Shown here piece after piece: positions 8,674 to 18,412 of a stretch of DNA of 64,000 nt (positions are counted from its first letter, which is position 1; each line of letters begins with the position of its first letter). The translations under genes and the position numbers were made by a program. The DNA lies in assembly GCF_003611035.1 (NCBI RefSeq), contig NZ_CP030033.1, positions 2,480,001 through 2,544,000 on the forward strand, given 5' to 3'. The stretch is from Cryobacterium soli. Its GTDB lineage: Bacteria > Actinomycetota > Actinomycetes > Actinomycetales > Microbacteriaceae. Under the pieces are notes generated by a model, which did no database searches, was not told the DNA's origin, and saw nothing but the letters and a program-made list of their open reading frames with translations.

Positions 8674-9183
8674 ATGGCCGGCGAGACCGTAATCACCGTG
8701 GTGGGCAACCTCACCAGCGATCCGGAACTGCGTTACACGCAGAACGGGCTGGCGGTAGCCAACTTCACCATTGCCTCCACTCCGCGCAATTTCGATCGCG
8801 CGGCCAACGAGTGGAAAGATGGCGAGGCACTGTTCCTGCGCGCGAGCGTTTGGCGTGAATTCGCCGAACACGTGGCCGGTTCACTGACCAAGGGTTCCCG
8901 TGTCATCGCTTCCGGGCGTCTCAAGCAGCGTTCGTATGAGACCAAGGAAGGTGAAAAGCGCACGAGCATGGAGCTCGAGATCGACGAAATCGGTCCTTCG
9001 CTGCGCTACGCCACCGCCTCTCTCACGCGTGCGCAGTCCTCGTCCGCTCCTCGCGGCGGCGCGCCCGTCGCGCAGCAGCAGGGCAACGACGAGCCCTGGG
9101 CACCCAGCGCCCCCGCAGCCAACACCGGCGGCGGAGATGTCTGGAACACCCCGGGCAACTTCAGCGACGAGACCCCCTTCTAA
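8674..9183 (+). CDS. ssb: Single-stranded DNA-binding protein
   Basis: A 169-residue SSB that coats single-stranded DNA in replication and repair. The OB-fold domain ([46 protein letters not shown]) covers about residues 1-110, followed by a Gly/Ala/Gln-rich linker and the acidic tip DETPF, a variant of the usual DDIPF that docks partner proteins. It starts 3 nt after the rpsF stop codon, as in most bacteria, and shares the ribosomal-protein transcript. Confidence 0.97.
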   Translation: MAGETVITVVGNLTSDPELRYTQNGLAVANFTIASTPRNFDRAANEWKDGEALFLRASVWREFAEHVAGSLTKGSRVIASGRLKQRSYETKEGEKRTSMELEIDEIGPSLRYATASLTRAQSSSAPRGGAPVAQQQGNDEPWAPSAPAANTGGGDVWNTPGNFSDETPF

Positions 9184-9237
9184 GCCGAACCTCACGGTTG
9201 ACGGCTGCACACACACGTTTAAGAAAGTAAGGAAATC

Positions 9238-9501
9238 ATGGCTGGAAAGTCGAGCGGCGACCGCCGCAAGCCGCTCCGCGGTGCTAAGGGTGGCAAGAAC
9301 GCCGCCCCCGCGAAGTCGATCCGGGTTGGTGTCATCGATTACAAAGATGTCCCCACTCTTCGGAAGTTCATCTCAGAGCGTGGAAAGATCCGCGCCCGCC
9401 GCATCACCGGCGTCTCCGTCCAGGAGCAGCGCCTGATCGCGCGTGCCGTCAAGAACGCCCGCGAAATGGCCTTGCTGCCCTACGCCGGCTCAGGCCGGTA
9501 A
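9238..9501 (+). CDS. rpsR: 30S ribosomal protein S18 (zinc-free form)
   Basis: An 87-residue S18 with the family core [20 protein letters not shown] and [19 protein letters not shown]. It contains no cysteine, so it is the C-minus form that needs no zinc. It forms a heterodimer with S6 on the 30S platform. The 5-prime AAGTAAGGAAATC leader supplies the ribosome binding site. Third gene of the rpsF operon. Confidence 0.97.
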   Translation: MAGKSSGDRRKPLRGAKGGKNAAPAKSIRVGVIDYKDVPTLRKFISERGKIRARRITGVSVQEQRLIARAVKNAREMALLPYAGSGR

Positions 9502-9512
9502 GGAGCCCTCAC

Positions 9513-9962
9513 ATGTCGAAACTGATTCTGACGCACGAGGTCTCCGGCCTCGGCACCCCCGGTGACATCGTTGATGTCAAGAACGGGTTCGCTCGCAACT
9601 ACCTTCTCCCCCAGGGCTTCGCTGTTGCGTGGACCCGCGGTGGCGAAAAGCAGATCGAGCAGATCAAGGCCGCCCGCGTAGCCCGCGAGCACGCCACCCT
9701 CGAAGAGGCCCAGGCCCTCAAGGTCGCCCTTGAGAGCACCAAGGTCAAGCTGGTCGTCAAGGCCGGCGCCGGCGGACGCCTGTTCGGCTCCGTCAAGACC
9801 ACCGACGTGGCCGAAGCGGTTGCCGCTGCCGGTCTCGGTGCCGTCGACAAGCGCAAGATCGAGCTCAGCCCGATCAAGGCGACCGGCGAGCACACGGCGA
9901 CGGTTCGTCTGCGCGACGAGCTCAGTGCGACCATCACCCTTCAGGTGGTAGCCGCTAAGTAA
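9513..9962 (+). CDS. rplI: 50S ribosomal protein L9
   Basis: A 149-residue L9 of standard length. The N-terminal globular domain ([33 protein letters not shown] split by a typical Gly turn) joins through a long helix to the C-terminal domain with [17 protein letters not shown]. It binds 23S rRNA at the base of the L1 stalk. Last gene of the rpsF operon, closed by a strong terminator 14 nt after the stop codon. Confidence 0.97.
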   Translation: MSKLILTHEVSGLGTPGDIVDVKNGFARNYLLPQGFAVAWTRGGEKQIEQIKAARVAREHATLEEAQALKVALESTKVKLVVKAGAGGRLFGSVKTTDVAEAVAAAGLGAVDKRKIELSPIKATGEHTATVRLRDELSATITLQVVAAK

Positions 9963-9975
9963 GCGTCTGTACCCG

Positions 9976-10019
9976 GGTGTGGCGGTGGTTCCTTCGGGAG
10001 CCACCGCTACACCTCTTTA
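9976..10019 (+). terminator. Intrinsic terminator of the rpsF-ssb-rpsR-rplI operon
   Basis: A 17-bp stem (9976-9992 with 9997-10013, two G-U pairs) closed by a UUCG tetraloop on a C-G pair, followed by TCTTTAA. It begins 14 nt after the rplI stop codon. Confidence 0.85.
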
Positions 10020-10074
10020 ACGCTGCCGCAATTCCCCCGTTGGTGGCACAATCCGGGCCGCGTTTTCCACCCCT

Positions 10075-10272
10075 TTGTGCACAGGTGTCCACCTATTTCA
10101 TCAACATTCAAGCGAGTATTGAAACAAGTTTTTCCACACACATGTGAATAGAATAAAAACCTGGTCAAACGCATTTTTAGGTTTAAAACTCGTGAGTTGT
10201 CCACAGGTGAGTGCACAGCTTGTGCACAAGCGGGGCGGCGTTTCACGCAGATTCCCCACAGGGTTATCCACA
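10075..10272. promoter_or_regulatory. DnaA-box cluster with AT-rich core
   Basis: Two perfect boxes, TTGTCCACA (10197-10205) and TTATCCACA (10264-10272), plus one-mismatch boxes TTTTCCACA (10130-10138), TTGTGCACA (10075-10083 and 10220-10228, the latter readable on both strands) and, on the minus strand, CTATTCACA (10143-10151). The AT-rich stretch 10094-10196 lies between the outer boxes. This looks like a DnaA-binding locus. Confidence 0.75.
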
Positions 10273-10278
10273 GGGCGG

Positions 10279-10308
10279 TTTGGCTGGGGAGGCAAGCCTC
10301 TCTAGGGT
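10279..10308 (+). promoter_or_regulatory. Probable dnaB promoter
   Basis: TTTGGC (10279-10284), an 18-nt spacer and TAGGGT (10303-10308). The perfect DnaA box at 10264-10272 lies just upstream of the -35, so DnaA could affect dnaB transcription. Confidence 0.45.
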
Positions 10309-10405
10309 AGGCAAGCGGGTCGATCACCGGATGCGCCTGCGTGCCGGGCGGCTGGTGTCATCGGCTCCTGATAGACCTGAATCACACCAACAGAGGAGGC
10401 CCGGC

Positions 10406-11824
<1,419 letters not shown>

Positions 11825-11855
11825 CGCTCAGCCGACCGCAGGGTGTGTCGCGGCC

Positions 11856-14414
11856 CTAGCCCAGGGCAGCGCGGCGCGTGGTGTGCCGGGTGGGTACGGC
11901 GGACCAGGGGTCCTGGGGCCACGGGTGCTTCGGGTAGCGTCCGCGCATCTCCGCTCGCACCTGGGAGTACGGACCTGCCCAGAAGGATGCGAGGTCGTCG
12001 GTCACGGCAAGAGGATGCCCGGCGGGGGAAAGCAAGTGGAACAACACCGGCACTCGTCCTCTGCAGATTCGTGGGGTCTCTGCCCATCCGAAGCATTCCT
12101 GGAGTTTCACAGCCACAACGGGACGAGCCGACGAATCATCGGCGGGTGGGTAGCCGAGACGGACCTGCGAACCGCTGGGAACCCGGAGGCGCTCGGGAAC
12201 CAGAGCGTCAAGGTCGACCGCGGCGGGCCCGGGCAGTATACGTCGGAGTGCAGGGGCAAGGTCGATGCGCGCGGCCGGAGTGCCGACGGCCAGGTCGCTC
12301 AGCTCGGGACCGAGCCAGGCATCGAGCGTCGCGAGCAGAACGGTGTCTGAGACATCCGGCCAGGGCGGTCCGAGCTCGCGATGCAGCAGCGCGAGGCGAC
12401 GCCGCAGAGCGTCCGCGGCGTCTGACCAGATGAACACTCCGAGGCCGTGCGCTGTGACGGCACGGCGGACGGCATCCCGTCCGCCATCGTCCGCCGGTAC
12501 GCGCACCGGCACGGACGAGCGAATGATCGCACCGATCCGACGTTCGCGGCGGGCCACGACGCGCCCGTCCACGAACCGTGCATCGACCCGGTCGGTGCAG
12601 AGCTGGGGCGCCGCCTGCTCCGCCTGGTCCTCGGAGATGACGGCGGCAGAGCGGATGAGTGCCCCGGTTCCTGCGGCCGCTCGTCCCTCTGCCCGAGTGA
12701 CGTCCGCCACCGCCAACCAGTCGGCACTCGCGAGCTGACCGGTGATCCCGGCACGGGTGCCGGAGGCGAGGAGGAAGGTCGCACCGTTGGGCGATTGATC
12801 GACGCGGCGGGCGATCCACTCGGGAAAGGCGAGCGCGATGATCAGTCCGGTCTGATCATTGCCTCCTCGCGCCGTGTCAGTCGCCCCGGCGAAGCGCTCG
12901 AGACGGCGGACATCCTGCTCCCATCGGCGGGCATCCGGGCTTCGTCCCGTACGCAGCGCGGTGAGAGTGGCCTGGGCGTCCCCGTCGGCAACGCGGAGAT
13001 CGCCGCTGAGCAGCGCAATGACTTCGGCCGCTGTGCGCCCGCCGACCAGATCACTCCCGGCGCGCAGTGCGTGGGCGAGGCGCGGAGCTGTCGGGATGCG
13101 GGCGAGCGCTCGCCCGTGGTCGGTGGCGCGTTCAGCGGCATCGATCGCGCCGAGCCCACGCAGCGCGGCGAGGGCCTCGCCCAGGCTGACAGGGGGAAGG
13201 GGATCGACCAGTCGCAGCCCCACACCGCTCGGGGCGCCCCAGCAGGCGAGGAGCAAGGCTGCGTCGGTGAGATCTGCCGCCTGGATCTCGGGGGCAGCGT
13301 GCGACGGCGCCGTGGCGAAGGTGCGCTCGTCGACGCAGCGGACCACGATGCCCGGCCCCTGCCGGGTGGCGCGCCCCGAGCGCTGGATGGCGGAGGCCTT
13401 GGGCGTCGCTCCGGTGACGAGACCGCTCATGCCGCGCGCAGCATCCCGCTGCGGAGCACGAGACAGGCAGGTGTCGACGACCAGGCGTACGCCGGGCACG
13501 GTCAGAGAGGATTCGGCCAGTGACGTCGTGACGATGATCCGTGCCGCCGCATCGGGGCTCCGCCCACCGATCACCGCATCCTGCTCGGCGGCCGGGATCT
13601 GGCCGTGCAGTTCCCGCACGTCGAACTCCGCGGCGAGACGACGGATGCGTCCGGCGATCTCGGAGACCTCACGCGCACCCGGCGCGAAGACGAGAGCATC
13701 GGCGGCCGGATCGCTCTGCACGAGGGTGCGGTGTGCGTCAACCGCGGTGCTCGCGACGTGGTCGAGGAAAGCCCAGGTGACCCCCCGCTCATCCAGTCGA
13801 GGTGTGGGAGAGGGCGCCCAGCGTACCTCGAGCGGATGGGCCGGCGCGGTCTGGGTCACGATCGGGGCCGGGCACGCATCCGTACCGAGAATTGTCGCGA
13901 ACCTCTCGGCGTCGAGGGTCGCGGACATCGCGATGAGGACGAGGTCGTCGCGCAGCTCGCGGACCTCGCCGAGTAGCCCGATCAGCAGGTCCGTCTCCAA
14001 AGCCCGTTCGTGCACTTCGTCGATGATGACCGCATCGATCCCGTCGAGACCAGGGTCATCGAGCAGTCGGCGCAGAAGCACACCGGCGGTGACGAACTCG
14101 ATCACGGTGGTTGGACTCACCTGACGTTCGCCCCGGACGGTGTAACCGACGCGAGAGCCCAGAGCGGATCCGTCCAACTGCGCGAGTCGTCGGGCGGCAG
14201 CGCGGGCAGCAACCCGGCGTGGCTGCGTGACGATCACACGACCCGGAACCCGATCGGCGAGGATGGGCGGCACGAGTGTGGTCTTTCCCGTCCCCGGCGG
14301 CGCGCTGACGACCACGGTGCGGCTCCGATCAAGCGCCGCACCCAGATCATCGATCGCCGAGGCGAATGCGAGCCCGCGACCGAGTCTCGACGGATCGAAC
14401 GAAATACGGGTCAC
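11856..14414 (-). CDS. hrpB: ATP-dependent RNA helicase HrpB (DEAH/RHA family)
   Basis: An 852-residue DEAH-family helicase of full family length. Walker A APPGTGKTTLVPP lies near residue 40, then QPRRVAARAAARRL, the DEVH box (IIDEVHERALETDLL), SATLDAERF, TSLAESSLTVPGV and QRSGRATRQGPG for motifs V-VI, and the HrpB-specific C-terminal region ending PKHPWPQDPW. HrpB is best known from proteobacteria and its RNA target is poorly defined. The GTG start follows a CAGACT hexamer by 6 nt, a weak leaderless signal. It is convergent with dnaB. Confidence 0.93.
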   Translation of the reverse strand: MTRISFDPSRLGRGLAFASAIDDLGAALDRSRTVVVSAPPGTGKTTLVPPILADRVPGRVIVTQPRRVAARAAARRLAQLDGSALGSRVGYTVRGERQVSPTTVIEFVTAGVLLRRLLDDPGLDGIDAVIIDEVHERALETDLLIGLLGEVRELRDDLVLIAMSATLDAERFATILGTDACPAPIVTQTAPAHPLEVRWAPSPTPRLDERGVTWAFLDHVASTAVDAHRTLVQSDPAADALVFAPGAREVSEIAGRIRRLAAEFDVRELHGQIPAAEQDAVIGGRSPDAAARIIVTTSLAESSLTVPGVRLVVDTCLSRAPQRDAARGMSGLVTGATPKASAIQRSGRATRQGPGIVVRCVDERTFATAPSHAAPEIQAADLTDAALLLACWGAPSGVGLRLVDPLPPVSLGEALAALRGLGAIDAAERATDHGRALARIPTAPRLAHALRAGSDLVGGRTAAEVIALLSGDLRVADGDAQATLTALRTGRSPDARRWEQDVRRLERFAGATDTARGGNDQTGLIIALAFPEWIARRVDQSPNGATFLLASGTRAGITGQLASADWLAVADVTRAEGRAAAGTGALIRSAAVISEDQAEQAAPQLCTDRVDARFVDGRVVARRERRIGAIIRSSVPVRVPADDGGRDAVRRAVTAHGLGVFIWSDAADALRRRLALLHRELGPPWPDVSDTVLLATLDAWLGPELSDLAVGTPAARIDLAPALRRILPGPAAVDLDALVPERLRVPSGSQVRLGYPPADDSSARPVVAVKLQECFGWAETPRICRGRVPVLFHLLSPAGHPLAVTDDLASFWAGPYSQVRAEMRGRYPKHPWPQDPWSAVPTRHTTRRAALG

Positions 14415-14420
14415 GTGCTC

Positions 14421-14426
14421 AGTCTG
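14421..14426 (-). promoter_or_regulatory. Weak -10 element before hrpB
   Basis: CAGACT on the minus strand, 6 nt from the GTG at 14414. It departs from TANNNT at the first base. Confidence 0.3.
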
Positions 14427-14528
14427 TCGCGTTTGGGTGTGTGTGTGTGCTCACGTGTCGCCGGTACCGAGCCGCGACTCTGGGCCCACGAGACGCAACT
14501 CAGAGCCAGTGGCCCCCTTCGACAACCG

Positions 14529-14577
14529 TCGAAAAAAGCCTGACAGCGGGGATGGCCCCGCCTGTCAGGCCTTTTCG
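14529..14577 (-). terminator. Intrinsic terminator of the BCCT transporter gene (possibly bidirectional)
   Basis: GCCTGACAG-CGGGG pairs with CCCCG-CCTGTCAGGC around a short loop; the minus strand continues with TTTTTTC and the plus strand with CTTTTC. It lies 45 nt beyond the BCCT stop codon. Confidence 0.88.
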
Positions 14578-14621
14578 GCGTGCGGCGCGTCAGGCCCGGC
14601 CGGCCCGGTGCGCCAGACGGC

Positions 14622-16652
14622 TCACGACGTGCGCGGGTCCTCCGGATCGGCGTCCGGCGCGAGAGCGACATCCGGCGTCACGGCGTCGGGTTCGGCGTGG
14701 TCTGCCGCCGACGGGTGCGCCGCCGACGTGTCTGCCGTGGGCTGCGGGTCCTGCGGCATCAGGTCACCGAGGTCCTGCATCTCCTCCGACGCCGGGTCAC
14801 CCAGGTCAGGCCGGTCTTCCAGGGGTGTTGCCGCGCGCGCCCGGCGCGACCAGAAGGCACGCCGTTCCCGCGTCTGGACGGACACGTTGCCGGCGGCATC
14901 CGTGATCGCGGCGGTGATGCGGCCGTCCATCTGGTCGCCGAAGTGCTCGTCGAAGTTGTTCTCCAAGTGGTTGGTGACGCTCTTGCTGATCCGGCGGGCC
15001 ATCTCCTCCCGGCGCACCCGGCGTTCGACCTGCACCAGCACCTGGTGTTCGGCGCGGAAGGCGCGGTAGGTGGCGATGCACATACCGATCATCACCACAC
15101 TGACGGGGATCGCCGTGAGGATGGCACCGGTCTGCAGCGCGGATAGCCCGCCGGCCAGCAGCAGCGCGATCGCGACGACGCCGACCAGGCTCGCCCACAG
15201 GATGCGGCTCCACTTGGGCGGATCCGTCTCGCCGCCGGAGGCGAGCATGTCGATGACGAGAGAGCCCGAGTCGGCCGAGGTTATGAAGAAGATCGCCACG
15301 ATCACAACGGCGAGCACCGCCAGCACCGGGCCAAGGGGAAGCTGAGCCAGGAAATCGAAGAGCACGTTCTCCGGAACGATCCCCACCTCGGGGTCGACAA
15401 GGGCGGCGGGGTTCTCCCAGACCTGCTTGATGACGCTGCCACCCATGACGGCGAACCAGAGGAAGGTGACGAGCGTGGGAACCAGGAGCACACCGGCGAC
15501 GAACTCACGCACGGTACGGCCACGGGAGATGCGGGCGATGAAGACCCCGACGAACGGTGCCCAGGAGATCCACCAGCCCCAGTAGAAGACGGTCCAGCTA
15601 CCCTGCCAGTCCAGACCGGCCGAACCGGTGAAGGCGCTCGCGTCGAAGGTGAGACCCACGATGTTCTGGAAGTAGCCGCCGAGGGACTGCACGAAGACGC
15701 GCAGCAGGTACATCGTGGGTCCGAGCAGCAGAACGGCGACGAGGAACAACGCGGCCCCACCGAGGTTGATGTTGGAAAGCCATTTGATGCCCTTGCCGAC
15801 GCCGCTGACGACGCTGGCGATGGCGATGAGGGTGATGATCACGATGAGGACCACCAGCAGGGTGTTGCTGACCGAGTCGACGACACCCAGATGGCGCAGC
15901 CCCGCGGCAATCTGCTTGACACCGAGCCCGAGCGAGGTGGCCACACCGAACAGGGTGCCCACGATCGCGGTGACGTCGATGGCGTCGCCGAGACGACCCT
16001 TGACCTTGTCGCCGAGCAACGGCTCCAGAGCCCACCGGATCGACACCGGTCGGCCCTTGCGGTGAATCGCGTAGGCCAGCGAGAGCCCGACGACGGCGTA
16101 GACCGCCCAGGCGTGGAAGCCCCAGTGCAGGAAGGTCTGCGACATGGCTGCCGCCGCCAGCTCCGGCTTGCTGCCGTGCACGCCGGGCTTGGGTTCGAGG
16201 AAATACGTGAGCGGCTCGGCGGCGCCCCAGAACACCAGGCCGATACCCATTCCGGCGGCGAACAGCATCGCGAACCAGGACATCAGTCCGAACTCCGGCG
16301 CATCGTCGTCCTGGCCGAGCTTGATATCGCCGAACCGGCTCAGGCCCATCCACACCGCGAAAATGACAAAGAATGCGACCAACACCACGTAGTACGGGCC
16401 GAGGCCCGCCACGACCAGGGTTTGCAGTTGCGCGAGAACGGCGCCCGTGCGGACGGGGAAAAGGATGCTGATGAGAACCACGGCGACGATGATGCCCAGC
16501 GCGGGGTAGAAGATCCGCGGGGCCGCCACGTGCACCCCGAAACGGCGCCGCCGGGTTGTCAAAGCGGCTGAAGTGGGTGGGATCAACGGGGCCGGGGTCG
16601 CGCCGGGAGTGCACGCGGTGTCTTCGGGTTCGGTGGAACTGATAACGGGCAA
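14622..16652 (-). CDS. BCCT family betaine/choline/carnitine transporter
   Basis: A secondary transporter of about 676 residues, likely Na+-coupled uptake of a trimethylammonium solute such as glycine betaine. Visible: the Gly-rich GMGIGLVFWG (the BetP Na+-coupling motif), AEPLTYFLEP, and the Trp-rich WTVFYWGWWISWAPFVGVFI segment that lines the substrate path. About 50 residues precede the first membrane span, and an acidic cytoplasmic tail of about 150 residues follows the last; in BetP the tails sense osmotic stress. The TTG start at 16652 has no clear ribosome binding site, so the true start may be one of the internal TTG/GTG codons. The gene has its own terminator. Confidence 0.93.
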   Translation of the reverse strand: MPVISSTEPEDTACTPGATPAPLIPPTSAALTTRRRRFGVHVAAPRIFYPALGIIVAVVLISILFPVRTGAVLAQLQTLVVAGLGPYYVVLVAFFVIFAVWMGLSRFGDIKLGQDDDAPEFGLMSWFAMLFAAGMGIGLVFWGAAEPLTYFLEPKPGVHGSKPELAAAAMSQTFLHWGFHAWAVYAVVGLSLAYAIHRKGRPVSIRWALEPLLGDKVKGRLGDAIDVTAIVGTLFGVATSLGLGVKQIAAGLRHLGVVDSVSNTLLVVLIVIITLIAIASVVSGVGKGIKWLSNINLGGAALFLVAVLLLGPTMYLLRVFVQSLGGYFQNIVGLTFDASAFTGSAGLDWQGSWTVFYWGWWISWAPFVGVFIARISRGRTVREFVAGVLLVPTLVTFLWFAVMGGSVIKQVWENPAALVDPEVGIVPENVLFDFLAQLPLGPVLAVLAVVIVAIFFITSADSGSLVIDMLASGGETDPPKWSRILWASLVGVVAIALLLAGGLSALQTGAILTAIPVSVVMIGMCIATYRAFRAEHQVLVQVERRVRREEMARRISKSVTNHLENNFDEHFGDQMDGRITAAITDAAGNVSVQTRERRAFWSRRARAATPLEDRPDLGDPASEEMQDLGDLMPQDPQPTADTSAAHPSAADHAEPDAVTPDVALAPDADPEDPRTS

Positions 16653-16958
16653 CCAATCGAGTCGGGGCGTCCCGGGTGCCGAGCTCTGCTCGGGCGTGGA
16701 CGCCGGCGGCAGTGCGGGAAGATCGTGCGATTCGAGAAGGGGCGGCCGCCGATGTGCGGAACGGCCAACCCTCCACCTTAGGTCGTCCGACCGGCCCCTG
16801 GCCAGCCGGGCACGGTCATGGGCAGGGTCTTAGGGCCCGGAAAATCGCCCCGGGCCGGGAAACGACGACGGTACGCTACGAAGTGAGATCGCCCTGGGAC
16901 GCGCGAACGACCCCGTTTCGCTCGTCCGGTGGCAGATGCGTCAAAGGAGTGGTTGCTC
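16653..16958. other. Divergent BCCT-pntAA intergenic region (306 nt)
   Basis: No gene is visible. A GGCCCGG/CCGGGCC inverted repeat surrounds 16834-16856, a possible -10 TACGCT lies at 16872-16877 and an AAAGGAG ribosome binding site precedes pntAA. No clear promoter for the BCCT gene was found. Confidence 0.55.
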
Positions 16959-18104
16959 GTGAAGGTTGGCATTGGGCGTGAACGCCGAGACGGCGAAAAA
17001 CGTGTCGCAGCAACACCGGAAACGGTGCTCCAACTCACCGCGCTGGGCGTGGACGTCACCGTCGAGTCCGGCGCCGGACTGGCCTCCGGCTACTCCGACG
17101 CCGCCTACGAGAAGGCCGGAGCGCACCTCGCTCCCGTCTTCGACGCCACCACGTTCGACGTGCTCTGCCATGTGCGTCCGCTGAGCCCCGAACTCGCCGC
17201 CACCCTGCCCGCCGGCACCATCACCGTGGGCCTGGCCTCCCCGGCGTCCGAGCTGCCCACCGTGGCCGCCCTCGCCGCCGCCCGGGTCACCTCTTTCGCC
17301 CTCGAGCTGGTGCCGCGCATTTCCCGTGCCCAGTCGATGGACGCCCTCACCTCCCAGGCTCTCGTCGCCGGCTACCGCGCGGTGCTCGAGGCCACCATTC
17401 GCTTCCCCCGCTTCTTCCCGCTCTACATGACGGCGGCCGGCACCATTCCGCCGGCAAGGGTCCTCGTGCTCGGCGCCGGTGTGGCCGGGCTGCAGGCCAT
17501 CGGAACGGCCAAGCGCCTCGGCGCCCGGGTCTCCGCGTACGACGTGCGCCCGGCCTCGGCCGACGAGGTCACGTCGATGGGCGGCACCTTCATCGCCCTC
17601 GACCTGGACGCCGTGGAGGGCGCCGGCGGGTACGCCACCGAACTCGCCGAGGACCGGGCCGTGCGGCAGCGCGAGCTGCTGGCGCCCTACGTGGCCAAGG
17701 CGGATGTGCTCATCACCACCGCCGCGATCCCCGGCCGGCCGGCCCCGCTCCTGGTCACCCGGGAGATGGTCGCCGCCATGCCGGCCGGCTCCGTGGTGAT
17801 CGACCTGGCCGCCGAAACCGGCGGCAACGTCGAGGGTGTGCTGGCCGGCGAGGACCAACGGGTTCCCACCAGCGCCGGCGACGGAGTCGTCACCCTGGTG
17901 GGTATGCGGGACGCCGCCAGTGCGATGGCCTCCGACGCATCCCGGCTGTACGCCAAGAACGTCGCCAACCTGCTCGCGCTCATGACGACCGACGGCCAGG
18001 TCGTTCCCGACTTCGCCGACGAGGTCGTCGCCGGCGCCTGTCTCACCTCCGGCGGCGAGGTGCGCCACGCACCCACCGCGGCCGCGTTGGAAGGAAAGAA
18101 CTGA
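16959..18104 (+). CDS. pntAA: NAD(P) transhydrogenase alpha subunit, NAD-binding part
   Basis: The 381-residue cytoplasmic dI subunit of proton-translocating transhydrogenase, which with the two membrane subunits uses the proton gradient to make NADPH from NADH. Visible: RERRDGEKRVAATPETV at the N-terminus, the RAQSMDALTSQALVAGY stretch, the Rossmann motif VLVLGAGVAGLQAIGTAKRLGA and DVRPASADEVTSMGG. GTG 16959 is preceded by AAAGGAG; an in-frame TTG two codons earlier is possible. This is the split three-gene form, first in pntAA-pntAB-pntB, and overlaps pntAB by 1 nt. Confidence 0.95.
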   Translation: MKVGIGRERRDGEKRVAATPETVLQLTALGVDVTVESGAGLASGYSDAAYEKAGAHLAPVFDATTFDVLCHVRPLSPELAATLPAGTITVGLASPASELPTVAALAAARVTSFALELVPRISRAQSMDALTSQALVAGYRAVLEATIRFPRFFPLYMTAAGTIPPARVLVLGAGVAGLQAIGTAKRLGARVSAYDVRPASADEVTSMGGTFIALDLDAVEGAGGYATELAEDRAVRQRELLAPYVAKADVLITTAAIPGRPAPLLVTREMVAAMPAGSVVIDLAAETGGNVEGVLAGEDQRVPTSAGDGVVTLVGMRDAASAMASDASRLYAKNVANLLALMTTDGQVVPDFADEVVAGACLTSGGEVRHAPTAAALEGKN

Positions 18105-18412
18105 TGGATCCGATCACCCTCCTGACGGTCATCGTGTTGACCGTCTTCGTCGGCTTCGAGGTGGTCTCCAAGGTGTCCAGCACCCTGCACACCCCGCTGA
18201 TGAGCGGCGCCAACGCCATCCACGGCATCATCCTGATCGGCGCGATCATCGTCGCCGGCCAGCTCGACGACCCGTGGCTGCTGGCCGTCGCGCTGCTCGC
18301 CGTGGCCCTGGCCACCGCGAACCTCGTGGGCGGCTTCGTCGTCACCGACCGCATGCTGGGTATGTTCCGCGGCCGGAAGCCCGCCGTCACCACGAAGGAC
18401 ACCACCAAATGA
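18104..18412 (+). CDS. pntAB: NAD(P) transhydrogenase alpha subunit, membrane part
   Basis: A 102-residue membrane protein with three hydrophobic segments (LLTVIVLTVFVGFEVV, GIILIGAIIVAGQ, LLAVALLAVALATANLVGGF) and the conserved TPLMSGANAIHGI between the first two. It forms part of the proton channel with PntB. Its ATG shares one base with the pntAA stop codon and its end overlaps pntB by 4 nt (ATGA), so translation of all three is coupled. Confidence 0.94.
   Translation: MDPITLLTVIVLTVFVGFEVVSKVSSTLHTPLMSGANAIHGIILIGAIIVAGQLDDPWLLAVALLAVALATANLVGGFVVTDRMLGMFRGRKPAVTTKDTTK

Larger units (their letters stand above)
9963..10405. other. rplI-dnaB intergenic region (443 nt)
   Basis: No gene is visible. 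It holds the rplI terminator (9976-10019), an unusually AT-rich stretch (about 10094-10196), a cluster of DnaA-box matches (10075-10272) and a probable dnaB promoter (10279-10308). Confidence 0.8.
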
